Source of the DNA: Symsagittifera roscoffensis | Lineage: Eukaryota > Xenacoelomorpha > Acoela > Convolutidae | Length of the DNA stretch: 64,000 bases | NCBI RefSeq assembly: GCF_963678635.1 | Contig: NC_087065.1 | Span: forward strand, 40,861,430 to 40,925,429 | Direction of reading: 5' to 3' | Shown: positions 43,501 through 51,100 of the stretch, piece by piece | How positions within the stretch are numbered: the stretch's first letter is position 1 | Layout of the letters: each line of letters starts with the position of its first letter | Notes under the pieces: generated by a model | The model's input: the letters and a program-made list of their open reading frames with translations, nothing else | Databases searched by the model: none | What the model was told of the DNA's origin: nothing | Position numbers and translations under genes: made by a program

Positions 43501-45456
43501 TATCAAAAACCTGTAAAGGTGCTTCACCATTATTGGGGTGCAGCACCAATATTTGCGACTTAGGTTGGAAAAAATGAGGTTCGTACTAATACACTCGCTT
43601 CCCAAGTGTAAAGAGAAGGCCAATGTGGTTACAAGGCGGTTAAAAAATAGAGAGGCATACGATAATCCTAAATTAACTTTTTTCCTCTGAACCTAATCGC
43701 CCAAGCTTGCACTCGGCCTTCACTTTTGCCCCTATTACCGCAGTTTCAATAACTTAAAAATATTACCAATTACTCCAACTTATTTCGACTACTTCACGAA
43801 TTCAGTGGGAAAGAAGTATCACGCAAGGTAGGTTTTCTCACACAACAATAGGTACTATTGAAACACCAAGGGATCGAAAGCTATATCATACTGCATCTTT
43901 CAGTTGTGGTTCAGATTCCAAAAAAAATTCAAACGTTTTCTCAGAGCCTAAAAATTGGTCAGATTAATTCCATTATAGGAACTGGTATACGACAGGATAG
44001 AGAATTCTGATTCAATTACTTTTTTATAGGTCTGGTATGTGTTTAGCTGAACTTTGAAATCCTCTCCCGTTATCGAGAAAACCGGTAGTAAAGCATTCGA
44101 AAAAAAAATTAATTTTTCAGTTCCCTAGCAAAACTTTTTGTGGTCCGATCATTCAAATTTACTAATGATTTAAATACATTTTTTGTTCCGACCAATTCAG
44201 TAGGATTGGAAGCAACGACGGAGTAAGGAGTGCTTTTTCCATCCAGAATCAGAAAAACCTTTTCGGATTCCGAACACTCAAAAAATGTTGTTTGAAAGTG
44301 TTGAGAAAAAAACCTGAACTTTCTGTCAGGGCTCTTTTTCCTTTTTCTTAACTGCCAACTTTTCTCATTAAAATTACTAATCACATTGTCCAATTGTCAT
44401 GAAAATTGACATGCATACTAATTAGGCCATGCCAATCATATTTGGTCTTCATAATCAACCTTGTAAAACCACTGATTAGACCATAAAATTGATGCTCGTG
44501 TGACGTGGGGAGCCTCTGTCAGTCTCTGATTTAGCTTAGTGCGGATGAACTGAAGCTATTACACTAACTTTTTATATTGTACAATACATACGCGTTTTTA
44601 AATCAATTTTTTAATAAACTTTTTCGAAATAGAACATTGATCAGAACATTCTGAGCAAAATCCTCAACAATCTACTGCCCTTGTTGTTCCTACCACTAGA
44701 GAAGAGAGGAAATGAATATGGACTAGGATACAATTTTTAAACTATTTTCAAGCTATTTAGGCTGCCTCGATTAAAGCTTGTAGGGCGTCAAGTGTGGTAT
44801 CATATTAAAGCACTTTTGGTCGTGATTTGCATACTCAATTTTAAACGGTAAATTTTAACTATGGTTTCTCCTATTTCTTGCGTTTTTCAACTAATTTAAC
44901 TCAATTTTCAAGAAAAAAAATCAGCAAGAAATTAAAACACAAAATTGCAAAAAAAATTTTTTTTTTAATTTCTTTATTTTTGAACTCATTTTCTTTAAAT
45001 ATTTTGATAGGAACATTCTGTACATCCTGCACAGCAAGCAACAGATGACCCTTCTCTATTTCATATAACAAATCAGCCGATTTAATACCGCTTGCCTATC
45101 GCAACATTTCTTAAATTGATATTTCGTGAAAATGGTCAAGGAGTTTGTCCTAGAAATGAAGAGAGACTAAGGTCTACAAGCTTTCTCTTGATTTAAATCT
45201 TAGTCTCTTTTTTCGATTTTGAGAAAGTTGTTGGAATATCTTTCTGGGCCTAAATATTATACATACTTCCTCTGAGCTTTTTCAAATTCCTAGAATTTCG
45301 TAAAAATCTCCACCCTAAACCATAGTTGCTTCTTACAACAAAGAATGTGACCAAAAACAAAATCATTATTCCGTTCGACAGTTTAAACAACTTTTGACTC
45401 ACCTCGTCAGTATCCTTGAGAGGAATTTCAATGCTATTTCGTTCCACTTCCATCAT
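22595..45456 (-). CDS. CTR9: RNA polymerase-associated protein CTR9 (Paf1 complex TPR subunit)
   Basis: Twenty-one exons give 1100 residues: 45403-45456, 40121-40219, 39561-39704, 37854-37949, 37175-37292, 36931-37020, 36544-36800, 33110-33321, 32581-32803, 32353-32481, 30557-30740, 30065-30339, 29747-29834, 29328-29476, 27524-27786, 26731-26938, 26217-26654, 25776-25894, 23387-23501, 23142-23166, 22595-22611. CTR9 is the TPR scaffold of the nuclear Paf1 elongation complex, which promotes H2B ubiquitylation and H3K4/K36 methylation. The N-terminus [11 protein letters not shown] is diagnostic. Tandem TPRs fill residues about 150-790. A charged coiled coil follows (exons 16-17), then a Ser/Asp-rich tail (exons 18-21). 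Intron 7 uses a GC donor and contains a channel gene on the other strand. The last two exons are very small and end ...ESDSD. Reading through exon 19 would instead stop at 23378. Human CTR9 has 1173 residues. Confidence 0.95.
22660..23100 (+). repeat. TATA-bearing repeat module R, copy 2 (CTR9 intron 20)
   Basis: Same ordered blocks as copy 1, with 'tttcgctgggaaat', 'gatcacgtttttcgtggct', 'acacttttgctgatcgatag' and 'cgcgacctatataagactc', ending 'acattcattactctt'. The module fills almost the whole short terminal intron of CTR9. Confidence 0.7.
23980..24395 (+). repeat. TATA-bearing repeat module R, copy 3 (CTR9 intron 18)
   Basis: Blocks 'gggaaaagagtcaaaggac', 'ttcgctggaaaatctg', 'ccactttcgaaactagaag', 'ttccttccttttgacaaaag', then 'cctatataagagtctgaact' and 'gttcctcgactcttaatcac'. 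An orphan end piece (AGACCTATATAAGAG...TTCATTACTCTTAACCAC) recurs at about 24650-24712. Confidence 0.7.
27885..28390 (+). repeat. SINE module copy (family S) in CTR9 intron 14
   Basis: Begins 'acagaggcgaagctgcactt' (hairpin GCGAAG/CTTCGC) and carries a tRNA-like antisense segment with 'aggagatttagagttcc'. It then has the long body 'aatatgtataaattatgcaa', 'ggaaaatttctgaattcgag', and the end block 'gcaatatttcagactaaggt', 'cactacgctcgcaagtg'. It is collinear with the copies at 31250 and 42965. Confidence 0.6.
28490..28920 (+). repeat. repeat module R, copy 4, joined to a SINE module
   Basis: Blocks 'gagtcaatgaacgcaagtg', 'tttcgctgggaaatcag', 'tgatcacgtttttcgtgacg', and a decayed TATA word (CCTACATAAGAATCTGAAC) with 'gctcatcgactcttaaacac'. 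A family S copy follows within about 10 bases, giving the R-then-S order. Confidence 0.65.
28920..29290 (+). repeat. SINE module copy (family S) following R copy 4
   Basis: 'acacagaggcaaagctgcgc', 'ggacggattcgaaactgcaa' (antisense B-box), 'tctcagccacgg', 'cactagccacaaatgaagca', and 'gagcactttcatttgcgag' with a terminal 'ctcgcaagcg'. Confidence 0.6.
30780..31130 (+). repeat. repeat module R, copy 5 (CTR9 intron 10)
   Basis: 'aacaatttacgattgtcttt', 'attttgctgagaaatctg', 'accgatcaaattttcgtgac', then a decayed TATA word (CCTATATATTAGTCTGAAC) and 'gttcatcga'. Confidence 0.6.
31250..32070 (+). repeat. long SINE-like element with internal duplication (CTR9 intron 10)
   Basis: Contains 'gcgagaacacgaccgaaaag', then 'gtaggattcgaatctgcgac' (antisense B-box of a tRNA-Leu-like head), 'tctcacgcactatccctcag', and a long body. 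The body block beginning 'aatagactcaattttgc' occurs twice in tandem (about 31488 and 31676). The single-body homologue lies at 42965-43615. It ends with 'aatatttgcgacttagcttg' and 'aatacactagcttcgcaa'. Confidence 0.7.
33924..34067. repeat. long near-perfect hairpin in CTR9 intron 7, upstream of the channel gene
   Basis: The left arm 33924-33964 (CACCAGCTTTTTTCAAAGAA...) is the reverse complement of 34007-34048 with four or five differences over about 41 bases. An inner word (TTATTTTGGCTGAA, about 33978-33991) is also complementary to 34049-34063 (TTCAGCCAAAATAA), so two alternative folds are possible. It lies about 290 bases upstream of the channel start codon. Confidence 0.75.
34358..36088 (+). 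CDS. Cys-loop ligand-gated ion channel subunit (nicotinic receptor-like), nested gene
   Basis: Two exons, 34358-34840 and 35249-36088, phase 0 GT-AG intron, 440 residues. Pentameric plasma-membrane channel subunit. Residues 1-27 form a signal peptide. An N-glycosylated ligand-binding domain follows, with WDP (90-92) and VWTPDLV (107-113). The Cys-loop is C149 to C163 with exactly 13 residues between and FPFDSQ inside, and its intron falls within the loop. M1 is about 241-263. M2 begins [14 protein letters not shown] (268-281), whose Glu-Lys at -1'/0' is the cation-channel signature. M3 is about 302-325 and M4 about 409-433. The M3-M4 loop is short and charged. Loop C has only a single Cys (NYDCYEY), not the vicinal pair of alpha subunits, so the ligand is unknown. 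The gene lies entirely inside CTR9 intron 7 on the opposite strand. A candidate AATAAA is at 36284. Confidence 0.93.
36284..36289 (+). promoter_or_regulatory. candidate polyadenylation signal AATAAA of the nested channel gene
   Basis: AATAAA about 195 bases after the channel stop codon, on its strand and before CTR9 exon 7 begins. AT-richness makes chance matches common. Confidence 0.4.
37340..37640 (+). repeat. dispersed repeat family B copy in CTR9 intron 4
   Basis: 'gtaccaaccatactc', 'aatctacggaatgggtcgag', 'aaaaatgtccgagtgtaaag', 'tctaattttgagcaagtaac'. Same orientation as 5885-6150 and inverted relative to the other copies. Confidence 0.6.
38317..38675. mobile_element. hAT-type MITE with 8-bp target-site duplication (CTR9 intron 3)
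   Basis: A 359-bp non-coding element. The 5' end CAGGGGCGGATCTAGGAG matches the reverse complement of the 3' end (CATAAGCGGATTTAGAG) as an imperfect terminal inverted repeat. It is flanked by perfect 8-bp direct repeats GTTTCCAG at 38309-38316 and 38676-38683, the target-site length of hAT elements. It contains a 19-base poly-G tract (38354-38372) and no coding capacity. It presumably moved with a transposase supplied elsewhere. The hAT relic at 50-930 is not shown to be the partner. Confidence 0.85.
38354..38372. repeat. poly-G tract of 19 inside the MITE
   Basis: Uninterrupted G run just inside the 5' end of the hAT-type MITE. It could form a G-quadruplex. Length uncertain in any assembly. 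Confidence 0.85.
40410..40765 (+). repeat. repeat module R, copy 6, with S-type head (CTR9 intron 1)
   Basis: Starts with the S hallmark 'cagaggcgaagctgcgcttc' and runs into R blocks: 'attccgctgggaaatctg', 'actttcgaaactagaagtc', 'ttttgctgttcgatagtgg', 'gtttgccttccttttaac'. It ends with a decayed TATA word (CCTTCATAAGAG) and 'acgttcattactct'. Confidence 0.65.
41270..41750 (+). repeat. TATA-bearing repeat module R, copy 7 (CTR9 intron 1)
   Basis: 'gagtcaatgaacccaagt', 'atttcactgggaaatctg', 'gtcaatcacgctttcgtgac', 'attttcgctgctcgattg', 'aaatttgagcctgcacaaat', then CCTATATAAGAGTCTGAAC and 'atcgattcttaataac'. A family S copy follows at about 41970. Confidence 0.7.
41970..42240 (+). repeat. SINE module copy (family S) following R copy 7
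   Basis: 'cagaggcgaacacaac', 'aagagtctcaaacactaacc', 'aaacactagacacaaataa', 'gctatgcaatttccaattc', in the order seen in the other copies. The tRNA-like head is decayed. Confidence 0.5.
42600..42800 (-). repeat. dispersed repeat family B fragment (CTR9 intron 1)
   Basis: 'cacaacttaacgggcttta', 'gatatactatcccactcatt', 'attgtttgtacctaaatttg', 'aagttcctccaaattttt' follow the family B order but are strongly diverged. Confidence 0.4.
42965..43615 (+). repeat. long SINE-like element, single-body copy (CTR9 intron 1)
   Basis: Near-identical to 31250-32070 over the head (GAACACGACCAAAAAGCAGC), the antisense tRNA-Leu-like segment with 'gtaggattcgaatctgcgac', the body, and the end block 'accattattggggtgcagca', 'aatatttgcgacttagg'. 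It has one body unit where the other copy has two. Confidence 0.72.
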
Positions 45457-46540
45457 ATTGGTAGCACAACATTAAACTCTTCCTCTCAAATTAAGAACAG
45501 TAGAACATTCAGTTCTAAAACACTAAAATGATTAAACGACTGTGGTTTCTGAAAAAGATGTGACATATTTCTGCAATTTCACTCTTAAAAAAGAAGACAA
45601 GAATATATCATTTTGCATTCCATAAAATTTGTCCCATTTACTCCTACCTTCAATTCATCAAACATAATTCGCTCTCTACAAAACATAACATTTAAGGGTT
45701 ATATTTTGAAGCCATTTAAAATAGAGCTTCGAATTGCAGTAAAACCGTTCGTTGGTATGGCCAAATTATAACTTCAAAGCTCTATGTAAAACTGTTGGAA
45801 AGTAACATCAGTCAATAGCACAATAGGGTGTTTAGAATCAATAACAGTTTAAATCAGGGTTACAAAAAAGGGTCAGATTAACAAGTCTCAAAAACTTAAT
45901 CTAATAATTCTCGTTAAAGAGATTTGCCAAACACTCTTGAACAAAAAGTCTTCTCAGTTCAAGAGATCAAAAACTGCATGCGACAAATTAGTTAAACTGA
46001 CCGACAAAAAAGCTCAATAAATAATTTTTTTGTAGATAGCTCAAATTACAACTACATAACACTTCAAAAAAGTTACGATTCAACGACACAAAAATAGCCC
46101 TGTATTGTTGACAATTATGTTCGCCCATTACACTGTGTCCATGCATAACTAAATTTTCAACGGAAGGGTAAATTTAAACGGCATTTAAATGATTAAATAT
46201 TATTCAAATTATATCAGGGGCTGTATTAACCAGTATACATTTCAGACTTATGAAATAATCAATGAAGAGCCGCTATCATATCATAGATGTAATTTATGCT
46301 ACTTCACTAGAACAGCCAATCAGATTTCAGATGCTACCTTCTCAAAACTCTTCTCAACTTTTTTCTGATTGAGTGCGCTGCGACCTGCCGATTTTAATTC
46401 AACGACATCGTTATACAATTAAAAAACACGCTTAAAATCTGACAATAGTATATGGTGTAAATAACATCAGCAAGTTTTCAAAATACATGTCCAACTGTAT
46501 TTCTAATCTCTATGCCCGCCTATGTTAATTTCGGTAAATT
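45457..46540. other. gap between CTR9 start and GDI stop, nothing recognised
   Basis: 1.08 kb of AT-rich sequence upstream of CTR9. The CTR9 promoter must lie here or in the 5'UTR, but no convincing core element was identified. No repeat family member was recognised. Confidence 0.5.
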
Positions 46541-48367
46541 TCATTCATCCGACGGAGCTTTGTATGGCAGATTATCGAAGTCGATTTTCTCCCCTGTCAT
46601 CGCTTCGTAGATTCTCACTATGTCGAGACTGGTCGTCTCGAAATGAGTAGTCGGATCGTAGCTTGTGCTCACGAATATTTGGTCATCCTGTCCGTTTCCA
46701 ATTGGCTCGTAGAAGTTATCTAATGAGTAGAAAGTATCGATCGCTGGTCCGAGGATATCCACTCCTGGTCGCACTTCGTCTTTCCAGTTCCCGTTGGGTC
46801 CCGACTCACACATTGTTGCTACAATCGCCAGGTAGTATCCCTTTGGAGCTACCTCGTTGGTCCAGCCAACGGAACACACGTAGATATCGGAGTTTCGGTT
46901 ACACTGGTTGTTTGGAATGATTATCTGACATGATTCAGGCGGGTTTCTTGAGTTGCTCACGCAAGCTGGTGTATGGTCCATAATAACTATGGCCCTAACA
47001 ACCTGATAAACCTGTCTTACCTTGTCGGGTACGTAAGATGGATCACAAGCACATTGGCTGGCTCGAGCAATCTTTCCATCAACAACTACTCCGGCAAACT
47101 TTCCGTCCTTCATAAGAATCTTTTCCAGTGCTGCTCTAAGCATGTAAGTCCCTCCGTACCTGGCTGACAATCTGGCAAATCCCTGTGGCAGCTCTCCAAG
47201 GCCATACATTGGATATAGATAGGGACTCTTTCCATACTGCATCAGTGAGTCCAGGTACAGCTTCATTTTCTTTACAGTAAGGCCATATGGCTCATCCAAG
47301 TAACTATTATCGGTGTGCAGAGCAATCGAATGGCCTACAAAGTCAACTGTGCTGTCTGCGAGGGAATATTTTGCCATCAATTCCTTCATAGTAACTTGAC
47401 CAGGGTGGCCCTGGAATGTAGCAGGGTCTTCGGAGTCAAACTTGTCTACAAAGATGAGAAAGTTCTTAAACCTACGTTTCTCCAGTAACCCCAGAAGATC
47501 GGATGTCAATGCTTCCTTTTCATTTGCCGGCACCTTCGAGACTCTGAAACTTGCTTTTTCGCTTTTACAAACGTAACTGCCTTCAATTTGCTTGAACTCA
47601 ACGTAACGGTGTACGTCTGTGTAAATCAGCACTTTGATCAACTGAAACGCACAATCAAAATTCAACAAGCAGTCAAATGAAGCAAACTTATTTGAAGTCT
47701 AAACACAAAAATAACCTTTCCCGTGGCCATCAAAATTTTGGGAATCAAATCAATGCACCAGTCTTTCTCTCGGCCGTAGTTGTAAGCTAGAGATCCGTCG
47801 CCTCTGTGTTTGACATAAAGGTCTTTCAAGGTGACCGACGTGGTATCACCGCCATAGAAATCGTTTTTATCAAGGTGCAGTACCTAAACATAGGCGATCA
47901 TGGATGAAAAGCAGTTAATAAAACCTATTCACAAAAGGTTCTATTTTTGTCAATCAGTTCGATTATCAATCCGCTCGATTCTTAGCTACCAAAGGCTCGC
48001 GGTAGCCGGGTCATTAAATAACATTAAATCTGATCCAGGAACGTGCCTAGGTTCCAAAATGATACATCAGTCTTATAATCCTTAAAAAAGCAATCGCATA
48101 AGTCTCAAATCTTTTCAACTGGTTAAAGACTACTTTGTTAAAGCAATTAGGTTTTGTGTCATGAGCTCATCTAGGTCCTTACAATTGTTGTAAAAAAAAT
48201 CAGACCTTCCTCTTTGATCTTGACAGAAGTCCAGATACAACGCATTCCTTCAATCCGGTACCCAGGCAAATGCAGTCGAATTTCACCTCCTCGCCTGTTC
48301 CAGGATCGGTATCTAGAGGTGGCAATGAATCGTGGAGTTCGGGTGAATATTCCTCGTAGACAGCCAT
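46541..48367 (-). CDS. Rab GDP-dissociation inhibitor (GDI)
   Basis: Three exons, 48206-48367, 47716-47883 and 46541-47641, 476 residues, all phase 0. GDI extracts prenylated GDP-bound Rab GTPases from membranes and recycles them through the cytosol. Exon 1 carries FDCICLGTGLKECVVSGLLS, the Rossmann-like opening motif. Exon 2 has VLHLDKNDFYGGD and DWCIDLIPKILMATGK. Exon 3 has the near-invariant YGKSPYLYPMYGLGELPQGF with ARLSARYGGTYML, then CDPSYV, SCQIIIPNNQ and YDPTTHFETT. The family is usually about 447 residues. The extra length is a 29-residue acidic, Pro-rich N-terminal extension ahead of the first beta-strand. The shorter loop and the absence of large inserts favour GDI over Rab escort protein. 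Alpha/beta subtype is not assignable. Confidence 0.95.
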
Positions 48368-48515
48368 TACAGATCTATAAAAATATATAATTCAAATAGC
48401 AGACATCTCTAAAACTATTTTCTATGGTTTTCTACGCTTTCGCGTGCCTGATAACGGTATTGTGTCGGATCAAGCTGTGCATAGCATTCAATTAAAACTA
48501 TTGAGATCTGAGTTA

Positions 48516-48912
48516 CAGGGCTTCCACAAAAATAATGGTAGGGGCCATTATGGCCATAAATAATGGAGGGAAAGGGCAAAAAGTATGGCCATTATGTATG
48601 GAATTGCCTTCGATTATGGCCATTAAGTAAAACAAATAGTGAGCAGTGGAATCCCTCATACGCAAAGGACGAATGCGCGAAAATAAAAATCACACTTGGA
48701 TTGCTTCGAAAAAGCATGACTCCACATCACCTTGAGGCTACTCTTTTCTCAAAAGTCAATAAAGAGCTTTGGGATGCTAAACTCGTTTCAAAAATGGCCA
48801 TTATTTATTTTTCCTGAGCGATTATGGAAATAATGGAGATAAAGAAGGACGATTATAGCATAATGTAGGGCGGAAACCCCATTATATGGCCATATATTTT
48901 GCAGAACCCCTG
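48516..48912. mobile_element. second candidate hAT-type MITE
   Basis: The left end CAGGGCTTCCACAAAAATAA and the reverse complement of the right end (CAGGGGTTCTGCAAAATATA) form an imperfect inverted repeat. GAGTTA occurs directly outside both ends. Six bases are clear; an eight-base duplication would need one indel. The interior has repeated TGGCCATTATGGCCAT-like words. It lies upstream of GDI and codes for nothing recognisable. Confidence 0.6.
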
Positions 48913-48988
48913 GAGTTAAGCCAGGCAACAGTCCCATATCTTGAGCAAGGAAGGTATTAAGGAGAGTTATAGATAAAAATGTTGGGCT

Positions 48989-49240
48989 TTGGGAATATTC
49001 TACCTAAACCTGCAAGCAAGGTGTAATATCAACAACCTAATAAGCCGACACAAGAACACGCTTGAAAAATTTTTAAAGAGAAAAGATAGAATATTAAAAA
49101 ACTTGTGTGATAGGTCAATCAGAATCTTAGATGAAGTGAGCTTGCCGCAGTGGGTGCAGGAAGTCTTAAGTTTCAGATCAAAACATTGGGTACGGGATAA
49201 GATTAACGAAATTGATTTCCTTGCTGATATAAAGAAGTAA
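48989..49240 (+). pseudogene. Penelope-like element fragment on plus strand (pre-RT region)
   Basis: An 83-residue frame whose second half (SLPQWVQEVLSFRSKHWVRD, then KINEIDFLADIKK) matches the conserved segment just N-terminal to the RT in the minus-strand PLE copy at 61831-62130 (ELPEWVQQVLALGPKHPVRD). It is the only PLE piece in this orientation. Confidence 0.65.
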
Positions 49241-49559
49241 AATGAACACCATCTGATTGAACCTTGACTATCTACCATCTTATGTTGCCTTTCATTTGCT
49301 TCGCAATTGTTTCCCTATGCCTAAGTTGGTGTACTTGTTTAGGACTGCTACCTCATTCCCCGACATAGTGCAATATAAAACCTCCGACATCAGACAATCG
49401 GTTAAGAAAATCATGCAATTACTGTGTGATTTGTCTAGTTCCGCCTATTTAGCGTTTGTTTTTGTCACACGACTGACCTCGAAGGATTCTCCCTCCATCT
49501 TTCTACACAAAGCTTCAGACCTTTGGAAATCTTTTACGATTCGTGTGTTAACACTACAA

Positions 49560-49797
49560 CACACCAGCAAAAGTCCTGGTACAACCTAGTTTTGCAACAG
49601 AAGAATTTTTTAAATTTGCTAACTAAAGCTCTGACACCGATGCAGCAAGACTAAAAGTTTGCTCAGCCCCTAGAGCCGTTGACTGGCTTGCAGCCCTTGC
49701 CTCAGACACCCTGGGTTTTCTTCTTATTGATGAGGCATTCCCCATTGCCGTCGGACTATGTTTAGGCGCCCAGCTCTCACAATATGCACAGCGTTAA
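49560..49797 (+). pseudogene. LINE-type ORF fragment (post-RT region), tentative
   Basis: A plus-strand frame ending in TAA near 49797 reads ARLKVCSAPRAVDWLAAL and, further on, DEAFPIAVGLCLGAQL. This resembles a conserved stretch (ARL..SPHA.DWL.ALP...DDEA.RVAVGLRLG) that I associate with retrotransposon proteins of marine invertebrates. An upstream frame-shifted stretch back to about 49480 may belong to it. Element class is uncertain. Confidence 0.4.
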
Positions 49798-49799
49798 AT

Positions 49800-50110
49800 T
49801 CGGTAATCATCCTTTGGTTTGCCCTAAAAATAGAAACTTATTAAATATTGTCTTTTTAGATAGAAAAGTCGGGTTGTGACCCCTTATGGTTCATATCAGT
49901 GGTGCTAGTTATCTCGAAAATCTGACAAAATCACTGAAATACAGCGACGAGAAAGCTTTCCAAAAATTTTGAGAATGCGTTAAAATTGTAAATTCGCACA
50001 TTTTTGTGCATCTGCAGGTTTTGAAAATCTAAACTATCTGTACAAAATGATCGGAGATCATAAAAAGAAGAAGTTTTTGCTAATAATTTGCCAAATAAGA
50101 TCTGCGCTTT
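49800..50110. other. PLE terminal-repeat-like sequence, no gene
   Basis: The part from about 49970 to 50070 ('tttttgtgcatctgcaggtt', 'aactatctgtacaaaatgat') recurs at 63370-63435. It is therefore probably terminal sequence of a PLE variant. Confidence 0.5.
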
Positions 50111-50111
50111 T

Positions 50112-50770
50112 TCACTCAAGTTGGCATTGCTGAAGTGGTAGGCCTACCGGTGAGTCTGCTTTCTTTTGTTCCTCAATTCTACTGGTCAAATGTCGAACAG
50201 TTTGTCCGACATAGGTGGAAGTGCATCCACTACGTGACAGTTTGTAAATCACTCTTGACTTGAGTTCATTAGAAAATACTGACTCCAGTGATGTCAAACA
50301 TGATTCTAGTTCTCATGTGGTGAAAACCACTTGAACGTTAGTTAATTTTCGTAACCTGTTTGCAAAATGTTGGCTCTGGTTACCTCTATATTTCACCATC
50401 AGCATTGGGGGCTTCACGTCCTTTTGTGATTGAGATGACAAACACCTCTCACTATCCAGGGACTTGCCCTTACCCTCGATGATTTTGCACAAGGCGTCTG
50501 AAGCCACCTTTGGGGACCAATTTTCAGGGTACTGATTTGTCAGCCATTGCGCCCTATTAGTTTCCAGAGCCTTATCATATTGCTTCCAGCTAGATGTACT
50601 CCTAAAAACCCTGTGTACAGTCCCTTGGATAACACTACAATTATACTGAGTTGAGGCGCAGCTTCTATAGTTCAGTATAGTATGGTTGTATCTATTGGCT
50701 TTTGATACACGCCTACCCTGCGATACATTTATGTTCAGATCCTGGAACGACAAATTTCCCTCCGAATTAT
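50112..50770 (-). mobile_element. PLE copy A1, 5'-truncated (RT C-terminal part plus GIY-YIG)
   Basis: The frame at 50313-50753 carries the RT C-terminal (thumb) part from the FQDLNINVSQG motif onward. The frame at 50112-50297 carries the GIY-YIG start (SRVIYKLSRSGCTSTYVGQT). It is about 97% like the matching part of copy A2 by eye. At about 50770 it ends abruptly in the 3' terminal repeat of copy A2, giving a truncated head-to-tail junction typical of PLEs. Several frame breaks. Confidence 0.8.
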
Positions 50771-50773
50771 TTT

Positions 50774-51100
50774 CAATAAATCACATACATGTTGGTTCTG
50801 AAACATCATGTTAAAAAGTTAACCAATCACAGTTGACCTCTAAGTTACTGTTATGATTAAAATACTTTTAACCTCTAAAATTAATTGAACAGTTTTAAAT
50901 TAGTTTGTCTACAATTTTCTGAATCATAATTTCGATTTAGACATGTACGATTTAAATTAAAAACCAAATGTATTTTGACACTTAACTTCAGTGTTAACTC
51001 CCTGCTCCTAAACTCATCGCGCGTGTTCAAGCCCGGTTTCTCTTTCCTGATATGTATTGCCGCTAGTGTCAACAATTTTTTTTTGGTTGTTTGACCTAGC
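50774..51100 (-). repeat. PLE terminal repeat (pseudo-LTR) after copy A2
   Basis: The block with 'ccaatcacagttgacctcta' and 'gaatcataatttcgatttag' recurs at 54165-54440, 54812-55142 and 58160-58470, i.e. at both sides of the copies. Its inner end overlaps the C-terminal coding tail (IHIRKEKPGLNTRDEFRSRE). Confidence 0.7.

Noticed and set aside
44109-44393. 94-residue minus-strand open frame in CTR9 intron 1
   Set aside because: No recognisable motif. It lies in repeat-derived intron sequence with no supporting splice or promoter signals.
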